A program made the position numbers and the translations under genes. A DNA stretch of 64,000 nucleotides from assembly GCA_964518405.1 (NCBI GenBank), contig CAZFGB010000044.1:1-64000 (forward strand), given 5' to 3'. This document shows positions 49,244 through 58,021 of this stretch, in pieces (the stretch's first letter is position 1; each line of letters begins with the position of its first letter). The notes beneath the pieces are model-generated. The model saw only the letters and a program-made list of their open reading frames with translations, had not been told where the DNA came from and did not search any database. Source of the stretch: VXNE01 sp964518405 (lineage in GTDB: Bacteria > Pseudomonadota > Gammaproteobacteria > Pseudomonadales > Azotimanducaceae).

Positions 49244-51271
49244 ATGAGCTCGAAAACCCGCCGGCAGCGACGGATTCTCGTCACCAGCGCATTGCCTTAC
49301 GCGAACGGCCCGATCCATCTCGGTCATCTGCTGGAAAACATCCAGACCGACATCTGGGTGCGATTTCAGCGTCTCGTCGGCAATCAATGCATCTATGTCT
49401 GCGCCGAGGATGCGCATGGCACGGCGACGATGCTGAAGGCGGAGGAAGAGGGCATGACGCCGGAGGAGTGGGGCGAGGCGATGCGCGCTTCGCACGCGGC
49501 GGATTTCGCCCGGTTCCACATTGCGCACGACAACTTCTACAGCACGCACTCGGACGAGAATCGATACTACTCGGAGCTCATCTTCCGGCGGCTGCGGGAG
49601 AAGGGCCACATCTTCACCGAGGAAGTGGAGCAACTCTACGACCCCGCGGAGCGACTGTTCCTTGCCGACCGCTATGTTCGGGGCGTCTGCCCCCGATGCG
49701 GATCCGAGGATCAACCGGGCGACAACTGCGATATGTGCGGCGCGACCTACGACGCTACGGAACTTGCCGATCCGCGCTCGGTCCTGTCGGGGGCCGTGCC
49801 CGAACTGAAGGCGTCCGAACACTACTTCGTCGACCTGGCCAGGTCCGAGGACTTTCTGAAATCCTGGACCCGAAGCGGCACGGTGCAGCCGGAAGTCGCC
49901 AACAAGCTCGCCGAGTGGCTCGACGAGGGCTTGAGGCCCTGGGACATCAGTCGGGACGCGCCGTACTTCGGCTTCGGGATTCCGGGTGCCGAGGGCAAGT
50001 ACTTCTACGTCTGGATGGACGCGCCCATCGGTTACATGGCGAGCTTCAAGGATTACTGCGCTCGGTCGGGCGTCGATTTCGACGAGTTCTGGCGCCCCGG
50101 GTCCGATTGCGAGGTGCACCACTTCATCGGCAAGGACATCGTCAATTTCCACGCCCTGTTCTGGCCCGCCGTGCTGTCGGCGGCGGATTTCCGAACGCCG
50201 ACGCACGTGCATACGCACGGCTTCATTACCGTGGGAGGCGAGAAGATGTCGAAGTCCCGAGGCACCTTCATCAACGCCTCGACTTACCTCGACCACCTTG
50301 ATCCCGAGTATCTCCGGTACTACCTCGCGACCAAGCTGTCGCCGAATACCGATGACATGGACATCAATTTCGATGATTTCGTCCAGCGCGTGAACTCGGA
50401 TCTGGTGGGCAAGATCGTCAATATCGCATCGCGGTGCGCGGGATTCCTGCACCGGCACTTCGACTCGATGCTGACGCCGACGCTCCACGATGCCGATCTG
50501 TGGGAGGAAGTTTCCGGTGCGCGGGAACGGTTGGCCGACCTCTACGAAACGGGGGACGTCAGCCGCGCGGTCCGGGAGATCACCGCGTTGGCGGACTTGG
50601 CGAATCGCTACGTCGATGGCCACGCACCCTGGCGTCTCATCAAGGCGCCGGAGCGCGCTGCGGAGGTGCAGGCTATCTGCTCCATGGGCATCAACCTGTT
50701 TCGCGTGATCGCTCTTTACCTGAAGCCGATCGTGCCGGCTTTCTCGGAGCGGGCGGAGGCGTTCCTGAATGTGCCGCCGATGACCTGGGAGGATGCGGGA
50801 AACCCACTGGTCGATCATCCGATCAGGAGGTTCAAGCCGCTGATCCGGCGCATCGAAAAGAAGGCCGTCGATCATATCCTGGAAGCTTCGAAGGCGCCCG
50901 AACCGCAGGCGGTCGAGAGTGAGCTCGTCCCGAAACCCGCCGCGGCCGTTGTCGGCATCGACGATTTTTCCAAGATAGACCTGCGCGTCGCGCGCATCGT
51001 CGAAGCGCAGCCGGTGGAAGGTGCGGACAAGCTCCTGAAACTGACGCTCGATGTGGGCGATCATCGCCGGGAGGTCTTCTCCGGCATCAAGCAGGCGTAC
51101 GATCCGGCCAGCCTCGTCGGACGCTACACCGTCGTCGTGGCCAACCTGGCGCCGCGCAAAATGCGTTTCGGGACTTCCGAGGGCATGGTTCTCGCTGCGG
51201 GCCCGGGCGGCAGCGAGATATTCCTGGTGACGCCGGACGACGGCGCCATTCCGGGAATGGAGGTTCGCTAA
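49244..51271 (+). CDS. metG: Methionyl-tRNA synthetase
   Basis: Class I synthetase, 675 residues. The HIGH motif is HLGH in PYANGPIHLGHLLE near residue 20; KMSKS is exact in GEKMSKSRGTF near residue 335. A zinc knuckle (CPRCG...CDMCG, about 149-165) and the C-terminal tRNA-binding domain (DFSKIDLRVARIVEAQPVEG, from about 570) are present, as in the long dimeric form. The start is the ATG at 49244 (MSSKTRRQRR); an earlier in-frame start at 49088 would add 52 residues encoded by dispersed repeats. rnfA follows with no gap. Confidence 0.97.
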   Translation: MSSKTRRQRRILVTSALPYANGPIHLGHLLENIQTDIWVRFQRLVGNQCIYVCAEDAHGTATMLKAEEEGMTPEEWGEAMRASHAADFARFHIAHDNFYSTHSDENRYYSELIFRRLREKGHIFTEEVEQLYDPAERLFLADRYVRGVCPRCGSEDQPGDNCDMCGATYDATELADPRSVLSGAVPELKASEHYFVDLARSEDFLKSWTRSGTVQPEVANKLAEWLDEGLRPWDISRDAPYFGFGIPGAEGKYFYVWMDAPIGYMASFKDYCARSGVDFDEFWRPGSDCEVHHFIGKDIVNFHALFWPAVLSAADFRTPTHVHTHGFITVGGEKMSKSRGTFINASTYLDHLDPEYLRYYLATKLSPNTDDMDINFDDFVQRVNSDLVGKIVNIASRCAGFLHRHFDSMLTPTLHDADLWEEVSGARERLADLYETGDVSRAVREITALADLANRYVDGHAPWRLIKAPERAAEVQAICSMGINLFRVIALYLKPIVPAFSERAEAFLNVPPMTWEDAGNPLVDHPIRRFKPLIRRIEKKAVDHILEASKAPEPQAVESELVPKPAAAVVGIDDFSKIDLRVARIVEAQPVEGADKLLKLTLDVGDHRREVFSGIKQAYDPASLVGRYTVVVANLAPRKMRFGTSEGMVLAAGPGGSEIFLVTPDDGAIPGMEVR

Positions 51272-51850
51272 CTGAGCGAGCTGCTGCTCCTGCTCGTCAC
51301 GGCCGCGCTGGTCAACAACTTCGTACTGGTCCAGTTCCTCGGCCTGTGTCCGTTCATGGGCGTGTCCAACCGGTTCGATACCGCGGTGCCCATGGGCCTC
51401 GCGACAGCGTTCGTGCTCACATTGTCGAGCCTGGCCGCTTTCGCGATTCACCACTACCTTCTGACACCGCTGGATCTCGGGTACCTCAGGGTGGTGGCGT
51501 TCATCGTCGCCATCGCCGGAGTCGTCCAGTTCACCGAAGCCTTCGTCAGGCACGTGAGTCCGCTGCTGCACCAGTTGCTCGGCGTCTACCTGCCGCTGAT
51601 CACTTCCAATTGCGCGGTGCTCGGCGTGGCGCTGATCGTCACCGACAGCGGCGCGGGCCTGCTGCAGACCATCGCCGTGGCATTGGGCGCCGCACTTGGC
51701 TTTTCCGTCGTGATCGTCTGCTTCGCCGCGTTGCGCGAGCGCTTCGAGACGGACGCGATCGCGCCCGCCTTGCAGGGCGCCCCGGTGGCGCTGATCACGG
51801 TCGGGATCATGTCGCTCGCCTTCTACGGCTTGCGGGGCATCGGTCAATGA
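51272..51850 (+). CDS. rnfA: Rnf electron-transport complex subunit A (CTG start)
   Basis: A membrane subunit of the ion-pumping ferredoxin:NAD+ oxidoreductase (or Rsx complex). It has six predicted helices; LVNNFVLVQFLGLCPFMGVS and PLITSNCAVLGVAL are diagnostic. Full length requires starting at a CTG at 51272, one base after the metG stop codon, with GGAGG nine bases upstream; the first ATG (51356) would remove about 28 conserved residues. It has 192 residues, as in E. coli RsxA. The stop overlaps the rnfB ATG. Confidence 0.93.
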   Translation: MSELLLLLVTAALVNNFVLVQFLGLCPFMGVSNRFDTAVPMGLATAFVLTLSSLAAFAIHHYLLTPLDLGYLRVVAFIVAIAGVVQFTEAFVRHVSPLLHQLLGVYLPLITSNCAVLGVALIVTDSGAGLLQTIAVALGAALGFSVVIVCFAALRERFETDAIAPALQGAPVALITVGIMSLAFYGLRGIGQ

Positions 51851-52356
51851 TCCTGGCGGCGCTGGTGCTCGGCGTGATCGGGGTGGTGGTCGGCGCCGTC
51901 CTCGGGTTCGCGCGGAAACGATTCTCTGAGGACGGAGAGAGCCTGGTGGCGGCCATCGATGACCTGTTGCCCCAAATCCAGTGCGCCCAGTGCGGCTATC
52001 CCGGTTGTCGACCCTACGCGGAGGCGATCGCCGCCGGCGCGCCCCTCGATCTATGTCCGCCGGGCGGCCAGGCGACCGCGGAGGCGGTGGCGAAGTTAGT
52101 CGGGCGCGATGGAGAGCGGCCGAGCGTGGCCGCGCCCGCCGAGAGCGTGGCCGTGATCGATGAATCGGCGTGTATCGGTTGCGCGCTCTGTCTTCCTGCG
52201 TGCCCGGTGGACGCGATTGTCGGTGCGAACAAGTACGTGCATACGGTCATCGAGGAGCGCTGCACGGGATGTGAACTCTGCCTTCCGCCGTGCCCGGTGG
52301 ATTGCATCTCCCTTGAGCCGGTGGCGGAAGCGACCTTGAAGTGGGAGAAGCCGTGA
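51847..52356 (+). CDS. rnfB: Rnf complex ferredoxin-like subunit B
   Basis: A 169-residue iron-sulfur protein. An N-terminal membrane helix (LVLGVIGVVVGAVLGF) is followed by a 4Fe-4S domain (CAQCGYPGCRPYAE...LCPPGG) and two ferredoxin motifs (CIGCALCLPACP, CTGCELCLPPCP). It passes electrons between RnfC and the membrane subunits. It overlaps rnfA by 4 bp (ATGA) and rnfC by 4 bp (GTGA). Confidence 0.95.
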   Translation: MILAALVLGVIGVVVGAVLGFARKRFSEDGESLVAAIDDLLPQIQCAQCGYPGCRPYAEAIAAGAPLDLCPPGGQATAEAVAKLVGRDGERPSVAAPAESVAVIDESACIGCALCLPACPVDAIVGANKYVHTVIEERCTGCELCLPPCPVDCISLEPVAEATLKWEKP

Positions 52357-53582
52357 AGCGCCCGCCCCTGCCTTCCGTGCTGCGATATCCGTTGCTTGCC
52401 CGCATGGGCCGGTATGAACCGAGGGTGGCTTCCGGGATTCGCGTCCGCGCCGGCGATGTCCTTGCCCGCGGGGAAGCGCCGCTCCTGGGACCCCTGCATG
52501 CTGGCGCGTCCGGGATGGTTGAGGTGACGGCTGGGGACATCGTGTTGTATCCGGACGGGCTTCACGACGCCGCCGGGCCGCTGACCGCGAAAGACCTGGC
52601 GGAGCGGGTCCGAGACGCCGGCATCGTCGGGTTGGGCGGGGCCGGCTATCCGACCTGGCTCAAGCTTCGGCAAGCCAGGGAAGCCGGCGTCAGCACCCTG
52701 ATCGTCAATGCTGTCGAATGCGAACCCGGTGTTTCGGCGGACCGCGCCCTGCAGCGCGAGCATACCGAGGAGATCCTGTCGGGCATGCGCGTTCTGGCGG
52801 ACTACCTGGGAAAACCGCGAACCGTCATCGCCCTCGGCGAAGGCATGGAGGATGTTCCGGAGATCGAGACGGCGCGCGTCGGGGGTCGTTATCCGTCCGG
52901 TTCCGAACATGTACTGGTGCGGCAGGTGGCGGGTATGGACCTCGGAAAAAGACTCCCTGCCGAAGTGGGCGTTCTGGTGCTGAACGTTGCCACGGTGTTC
53001 GCCGTTCACCGCGCCTGGCGCTGCGGCGAACGACTGACGGAGCGCATCGTCACCGTGCAGGACGAGAATGCCTGGCTGCATATCGGCCATCCCGTTGCGG
53101 AACTGCCCTTGCCCGAGGGTGAGGTGGTGGTGGGTGGTCCGATCACGGGGTGGCTTGCGACGGAAGGCGAGTCCATCGCCAAGACCACCCGCGCGGTCAC
53201 CGTGCGCGAGCCCCCGGCGGCGAGTCCGTGCATCCGCTGCGGCTGGTGCGCGCGCGCCTGTCCCGAAGGGCTGCTGCCGCAGGAATTGTTCCGCCACATC
53301 AACGCGGCGCACTTCCCCGAGATGGAACGACTGCGCCTTGCCGACTGTGTTGAATGCGGCGCCTGCGACATGGCGTGTCCAAGCCGATTGCCGCTGCTGG
53401 CCACGTTCCGGTACGGCAAGTCGGAACGACGCGAGTTGGAGCGGCGCGAGCGCGGCGCGGCGCTTGCGCGGGACCGGTTCACGGCTCGCGCGGCGCGTCG
53501 GGAACACCAGCGCGCGGCCGAGCGCAAGGAACGCGAAGTCCGCATGGCTTCGCGTCGCCAATGGACCGATTCGCGCCAGTGA
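52353..53582 (+). CDS. rnfC: Rnf complex subunit C (NADH/FMN-binding)
   Basis: A 409-residue peripheral subunit with an NADH- and FMN-binding domain (VGLGGAGYPTWLKL, NAVECEPGVSADR) and two 4Fe-4S motifs (CIRCGWCARACP, CVECGACDMACP). The C-terminus is short and basic (RRELERRERGAAL), without the long Ala/Lys-rich repeats of E. coli RsxC (about 740 residues). The GTG start at 52353 overlaps the rnfB stop, with GGGAGAA upstream. It overlaps rnfD by 22 bp. Confidence 0.94.
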   Translation: MKRPPLPSVLRYPLLARMGRYEPRVASGIRVRAGDVLARGEAPLLGPLHAGASGMVEVTAGDIVLYPDGLHDAAGPLTAKDLAERVRDAGIVGLGGAGYPTWLKLRQAREAGVSTLIVNAVECEPGVSADRALQREHTEEILSGMRVLADYLGKPRTVIALGEGMEDVPEIETARVGGRYPSGSEHVLVRQVAGMDLGKRLPAEVGVLVLNVATVFAVHRAWRCGERLTERIVTVQDENAWLHIGHPVAELPLPEGEVVVGGPITGWLATEGESIAKTTRAVTVREPPAASPCIRCGWCARACPEGLLPQELFRHINAAHFPEMERLRLADCVECGACDMACPSRLPLLATFRYGKSERRELERRERGAALARDRFTARAARREHQRAAERKEREVRMASRRQWTDSRQ

Positions 53583-54457
53583 CGCCAACCACGCGGGGAA
53601 TCATGCTGCGTACCGGCGCGGCGCTCGTGCCGGCACTGCTGGTTGCGACGTATTTTTTCGGTGCGGGCGTATTGGTCAATCTGGCGGTCACCCTGAGCGC
53701 CGGGGTCGCGTTGGAGGCGGGCTGGGTCTGGGCGCGTTTTCGCCAGCTCGACGCCGTCAAGGACGGCAGTACGCCGGTGACCTGCGCGCTCATCGCAATC
53801 GCCGTTCCCCCTGCCATGGAACCCGGCATCCTGGTATTCGCGGCGGCCATGGCGGTAATCCTCGCCAAGCAACTGTACGGCGGCATCGGGAAGAACGTCT
53901 TCAACCCCGCGATGGTCGGATACGCGGCGGCGCTGGTCGCGTTCCCGGCCCACTTCGCCGACTGGGATGCGCTCACGGGGGCAACGGCACTGGACGTCTT
54001 CGGCTTTCGCGGCGGCGAGACCGCGGCCGAGATATGGCGGCAACCCGCCTTCGGGACGTTCGGCGCGCGCGGCTTCGAGTTCGTCAATGCCGCCGCGCTC
54101 GCCAGCGGACTCTATCTCTGCGCGGTTCGACTCGCGAACTGGCGGATGCCCGTCGCGGTGCTCGGCGCGCTCGGCGCGTGCGCCGCGCTCGGATACGACA
54201 ACGGCAGTTCCGCGAGCCTGGGTTCCCCGCTGTTTCATTGGTTTTCCGGCGGCACGATGCTGGCGGCTTTCTTCATCGCCACGGACCCGGTGACCGCGCC
54301 GTCATCGACGCGCGCGCAATGGATCTTCGGGATTGCGATAGGCGTGCTGATCTATTGCATTCGCAGCTTCGGAGGCTACCCGGACGGCATCGCGTTCGCG
54401 GTGCTGCTTGCCAACCTGGCGGCGCCGGCCCTCGACAAGTTGGCGCTCCGAGCATGA
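53561..54457 (+). CDS. rnfD: Rnf complex subunit D
   Basis: A 298-residue membrane subunit with about eight helices. ILAKQLYGGIGKNVFNPAMV is diagnostic; the covalent FMN site is the Thr of LTGATALDVF. The ATG at 53561 fits the family N-terminus; a GTG at 53579 that overlaps the rnfC stop is an alternative. It overlaps rnfG by 4 bp. Confidence 0.93.
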   Translation: MDRFAPVTPTTRGIMLRTGAALVPALLVATYFFGAGVLVNLAVTLSAGVALEAGWVWARFRQLDAVKDGSTPVTCALIAIAVPPAMEPGILVFAAAMAVILAKQLYGGIGKNVFNPAMVGYAAALVAFPAHFADWDALTGATALDVFGFRGGETAAEIWRQPAFGTFGARGFEFVNAAALASGLYLCAVRLANWRMPVAVLGALGACAALGYDNGSSASLGSPLFHWFSGGTMLAAFFIATDPVTAPSSTRAQWIFGIAIGVLIYCIRSFGGYPDGIAFAVLLANLAAPALDKLALRA

Positions 54458-55059
54458 CGGCACCGCGAGCGACCCCGGCGCGCGCCGCGCTTCTTCTCGG
54501 CCTGATGATGGTCGCCGCCGGCGCGTTGCTCGCGGGCATCGACGCGATCACCGGACACCGCATCGAAGCGAACGAGCGGCAACAGCGACAGGCGACGCTC
54601 CGGGAACTCTCGGGACTCGACATCGAAATGTCCGGCCACGAAGATGTCGCCGCATGCGATCAAGGCCTGGTGGCGTTGGCGGTCGTGGAGAACGGTTACG
54701 GGGGTTCGATGGACGTGGTCGCCGCCTTCCGGCGCGGGCGCCTGTCGGGCGTGCGCGTAACGCGCCATGGAGAAACACCCGGTTTTGCCGATATCCTCGA
54801 TCCTTCGGACTGGATTGGACGCATTGACGCCGATGGCGAGGTCGATGCCGTCACCGGTGCCACGATCACATCCAACGCGGTGCTGCGCGCCAGGGATGCT
54901 GCCGTTTCCCGGTGGTCCGCCGAGGCTTGGTGCCTGCATGGAAGTACGCCTCCGGCGAAGGGGGCATTGCCGGCACTTCCGTACGCGTCGGCGGTCGGGG
55001 AAGCTCGCCTTCTTCGCGAGGGACACCCTCGCGCTCCTGGGGCTGAAGGCTCCCGGTGA
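54454..55059 (+). CDS. rnfG: Rnf complex subunit G, repeat-derived C-terminus
   Basis: A 201-residue FMN-binding subunit with one N-terminal helix (AALLLGLMMVAAGALLAGI) and the flavinylation motif VTGATITSNAVL, with covalent FMN on its second Thr. HGETPGFADILDPSDWIGRI is the family core. The last dozen residues (REGHPRAPGAEGSR) are encoded by a copy of dispersed repeat family 2, so the native C-terminus has been replaced or extended. The stop overlaps the rnfE GTG. Confidence 0.94.
   Translation: MTAPRATPARAALLLGLMMVAAGALLAGIDAITGHRIEANERQQRQATLRELSGLDIEMSGHEDVAACDQGLVALAVVENGYGGSMDVVAAFRRGRLSGVRVTRHGETPGFADILDPSDWIGRIDADGEVDAVTGATITSNAVLRARDAAVSRWSAEAWCLHGSTPPAKGALPALPYASAVGEARLLREGHPRAPGAEGSR
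55016..55052 (+). repeat. Dispersed repeat family 2, coding copy in rnfG
   Basis: GCGAGGGACACCCTCGCGCT plus CCTGGGGCTGAAGGCTC, the same unit as the copies upstream of metG. It encodes the RnfG C-terminus and ends 4 bases before the rnfE start codon. Confidence 0.7.
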
Positions 55060-55616
55060 ACGAGATCTTCAAGGACGCCGCGTGGCACCACAATCCGGCG
55101 TGGGGCCGGCTGCTGGGCCTGTGCCCGCTGCTGGCGGTGACGACAACCCTCGAGAACGCGCTGGGACTGGCGGCGGCCAGCGCCTTCGTGGTCGTCGGTT
55201 CGGCGGGAACGGTGTCCCTGATTCGCGCTTTCGTCCCGGCCGATGTCCGGCTGCCGGTTTTCGTGCTGGTCATCGCCACCTTCACGTCGGCGGCGACGAT
55301 GTTGATGCAGGCGTACGCGTTCGATCTCTACGAGCGCGTCGCGCTCTTCGTGCAGATCATAGTCACCAACTGCATGATCCTCGGCAGACTCGAACAGTTC
55401 GCTTCCAGGCAGCCGCCAGGACGGGCGCTGGCGGACGCGTTCGGCACGGCCTGCGGCTTTGCCGTCGCCCTGATCGCGCTCGGCGCGGTGAGGGAACTCG
55501 CGGCCTCGGTAGTTCCCCTCGCGGCATTGGCGCCCGGAGCGTTCATCTTGGCGGGCCTGCTGCTGGCGGCGGCGCGCGCCGGCGGCACGTTCGCGAGGTT
55601 GCATCGCCGAACGTAA
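55056..55616 (+). CDS. rnfE: Rnf complex subunit E
   Basis: A 186-residue membrane subunit, paralogous to RnfA, with NPAWGRLLGLCPLLAVT and QIIVTNCMILGRLEQFA as signatures. It is shorter at the C-terminus than E. coli RsxE (231). The GTG start overlaps the rnfG stop and lies 4 bases after a dispersed repeat. It closes the ABCDGE operon; nth, which often follows, is absent. Confidence 0.93.
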   Translation: MNEIFKDAAWHHNPAWGRLLGLCPLLAVTTTLENALGLAAASAFVVVGSAGTVSLIRAFVPADVRLPVFVLVIATFTSAATMLMQAYAFDLYERVALFVQIIVTNCMILGRLEQFASRQPPGRALADAFGTACGFAVALIALGAVRELAASVVPLAALAPGAFILAGLLLAAARAGGTFARLHRRT

Positions 55617-55666
55617 CGAGTTCATCCTTCACTCACCAGCACCGTGAGCCATAAGGCAGGCAAGAC

Positions 55667-55984
55667 ATGATTTTGACCACGACATCCGTGATCGAGGGGA
55701 AGAAGGTTCGCGAATACAGGGGCATCGTCACGGGCGAGGCGATCGTCGGCGCGAATGTCTTCCGGGATTTTTTCGCGGGCATTCGGGACATCGTTGGAGG
55801 ACGTTCGGGCGCCTACGAGAAGGAACTGCAAAAGGCGCGCGAGATCGCGCTGGAAGAGATGTCCCATAAAGCTCGCCTACAAGGCGCGAACGCCATCGTC
55901 GGAATCGACCTCGACTATGAGGTCGTGGGTCAGGGCGGCAGCATGCTCATGGTCACGGCTTGCGGCACGGCCGTGACTGTCTGA
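55667..55984 (+). CDS. YbjQ/UPF0145-family protein
   Basis: A 105-residue cytoplasmic protein. It starts MILTTTSVIEGKKV, has VGANVFRDFFAGIRDIVGGR and ends GGSMLMVTACGTAV, the full YbjQ pattern (proposed metal-binding pentamer). Function unproven. It lies 50 bp after rnfE and 28 bp before the ABC permease gene. Confidence 0.88.
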   Translation: MILTTTSVIEGKKVREYRGIVTGEAIVGANVFRDFFAGIRDIVGGRSGAYEKELQKAREIALEEMSHKARLQGANAIVGIDLDYEVVGQGGSMLMVTACGTAVTV

Positions 55985-56012
55985 AGCCGGCTGACCGGTT
56001 GCATCGCAGGTC

Positions 56013-56864
56013 ATGTCCAGTTCGCATCCGCAACGCGGCACCCCAACGCTCGATTCGCGTGCTCTTGGCTGGGGGCCTCCAAGGGGCGGGCAGTTGCTCC
56101 TGATCGAGACGCATCTTTGGCGTTACGCGCTGTATCGGGCGTATCTCAACCTGGTCGGGGAGGCGTCCAGGTACTATCTCGGCTGGTTGTGGTGGTTGTT
56201 GGAACCGATCGCCATGACCGCTGTGTTCTACGTCGTGTTTACCTACATCCGATCGTCGAACATCGACAACTTTGCGTACTTTCTGATCGTCGGTATCACG
56301 ATGTGGCTTTGGTTCGCCAATGGCGTAGCCAACTCCACGGACTGCATTGCGGTGTCCAGGAGCATCATTTCCTACATCCGCGTGCCGAAGCTCCTGTTTC
56401 CCATCATTGCCGTATCTTCAGCCACGCTGAAGCAGGGTTTCGTATTCGCCATCGTCCTGATGCTGATGGGAGCGATATTCGGGCCGAACGGAGCATGGCT
56501 TGTTCTGCCGGTGCTGGCGTTGGCGCAGTTCCTGATGACTCTTGCCGTGGCCTCGACGGTTGCTTTCGCCTGTTGCTGGGTTCGGGATTTCCGGTTCATC
56601 GTCCGGTCGGGTCTCACGCTGATGATGTTCTGTTCGGGGATCTTTTATTCGATAGAGGGAATGCAGCCCGAGCATCAGGAGTTGTTTCGCCTGAATCCCA
56701 TGTTCGTGATGATCGAGCAGTATCGCCTCGTGCTGATGCATGCGAGTGCGCCGGATTTGTTCTGGTGCGCCAAGGTGGCAGCCGCGGCGCTGTTGTGGCT
56801 CTGGGTGGTTCGGTCGGCATTTGAACGATTCGACCTGACGTTGACGCGACGCGTGATCGACTGA
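56013..56864 (+). CDS. ABC-2 type polysaccharide export permease
   Basis: A 283-residue inner-membrane permease of the Wzm/KpsM group with six predicted helices (EPIAMTAVFYVVFTYIRSS, WLVLPVLALAQFLMTLAVAS). YYLGWLWWLLEPIAMT near residue 55 is typical of O-antigen and capsule exporters. The ATP-binding partner (Wzt/KpsT) is not adjacent and not in the window. It opens the polysaccharide cluster that runs to the window end. Confidence 0.85.
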   Translation: MSSSHPQRGTPTLDSRALGWGPPRGGQLLLIETHLWRYALYRAYLNLVGEASRYYLGWLWWLLEPIAMTAVFYVVFTYIRSSNIDNFAYFLIVGITMWLWFANGVANSTDCIAVSRSIISYIRVPKLLFPIIAVSSATLKQGFVFAIVLMLMGAIFGPNGAWLVLPVLALAQFLMTLAVASTVAFACCWVRDFRFIVRSGLTLMMFCSGIFYSIEGMQPEHQELFRLNPMFVMIEQYRLVLMHASAPDLFWCAKVAAAALLWLWVVRSAFERFDLTLTRRVID

Positions 56865-56985
56865 CCGGCGTATCGCTGCGGACGAACATTGCCTTATGCT
56901 CGCCGGAAGCGATAGCAGCGGTCGTGCCCATCGCGGAACGTGATCGAGTGCCCGGCGGAGACGGGCGCGGACAATCGAGGACGAA

Positions 56986-58017
56986 TTGAGAAAGTTGCTG
57001 GTTCACATCGGATGCGCCAAGGGCGGCAGCTCGGCGATTCAGAAAGGACTCAGGATCAACTGCGAGGCGCTTGCGTCGCGGGGCATTGCGGTGCCGGGCC
57101 ACGACCTGGAGACCGGGTCCCATGTGTCGGGCTCCCACGGCGATTTCTTCGAGACGTACCTCAAGGATCGCCGCGCGATGGATATACCCGAACTCGGCGA
57201 TCTGCTGGACGCCCAGGCCGACCGGAGCGGGGCTTCCACCGTGGTTCTGTCCGCGGAGAACCTTTCCAATCCCACCGGCTTTGAACGGGTGTTCGAGAAA
57301 CTGGCGGATCGCTTCGACGTTTCGGTCCTGTTCTATGCGCGCAGACAGGATGAGTATCTCGCCTCGGCATGGCAGCAGTGGTACATCAAGCGCGGCGATT
57401 CGCTGCTTCTGTGGATGGTCCATTGCATTCGTTTCATGGTCGGAGACTGGTATGCGACGCTGCAGCCGTGGGCGGACGCGCTTGGAGACGAACGCATAGT
57501 GGCGCGCGTCTATGATCGGGACAGGCTCGTCGAACAGGACGTTTTCCTGGACTTTCTCCAGGTGCTCGGCGAGGACGCCGAGGGACTGGAAGGGCCGGGC
57601 GAGACCTATCCCAGCCTGAGTCCCATGCTGAGCCGCGTTGTCGAGGGAAGGGGTTACCTGTTCGACGGTCCGAATGATCAGGCCTTCTATCGGAGCGTCA
57701 GTGAACTGGCGCCCGATCTCGTGAGGAAGCGGGGGAATGAGCCTGGAATATTCAGTCCGGACGAGGCGAACGCCATCATGGTTGCCTTCAGGCAGTCAAA
57801 TGAACGGTTCCGGAAGCGTTATCTGCCGCATATCAAGCGGCCGCTGTTTCCGATGGGGCCCGGCGGCAAAACGACCGGAGAAGTCGACAAGGACGCCTTC
57901 GAACGCGAGCTCCTTCAGGCGCAGATCTTCAATCTGCACAAACAGCTCGACGAAGTTCGCGAGGCTCTCAGGCAGCTGGCGGAATCGCTCGCGCCTCCCG
58001 GCGAAGGATCAGGTTGA
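56986..58017 (+). CDS. Sulfotransferase-like protein
   Basis: A 343-residue protein with an N-terminal PAPS-binding P-loop-like motif LLVHIGCAKGGSSAIQKGL (HIG..KGGSS, as HIG..KTGTT in known enzymes) and a later 3'-phosphate-contact-like region ADRFDVSVLFYARRQDEYLA. It ends in a short coiled coil (QIFNLHKQLDEVREALRQL). It probably sulfates a cell-surface glycan. The start is the TTG at 56986 with GAGGA upstream. It converges with rmlD, with only 4 bp between stops. Confidence 0.75.
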   Translation: MRKLLVHIGCAKGGSSAIQKGLRINCEALASRGIAVPGHDLETGSHVSGSHGDFFETYLKDRRAMDIPELGDLLDAQADRSGASTVVLSAENLSNPTGFERVFEKLADRFDVSVLFYARRQDEYLASAWQQWYIKRGDSLLLWMVHCIRFMVGDWYATLQPWADALGDERIVARVYDRDRLVEQDVFLDFLQVLGEDAEGLEGPGETYPSLSPMLSRVVEGRGYLFDGPNDQAFYRSVSELAPDLVRKRGNEPGIFSPDEANAIMVAFRQSNERFRKRYLPHIKRPLFPMGPGGKTTGEVDKDAFERELLQAQIFNLHKQLDEVREALRQLAESLAPPGEGSG

Positions 58018-58021
58018 TAGC

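Noticed and set aside
48449..51847. Very long minus-strand open frame across metG
   Set aside because: It is a shadow caused by high third-position GC; the plus strand has intact MetG motifs, and the frame also runs through apbC in the wrong frame.
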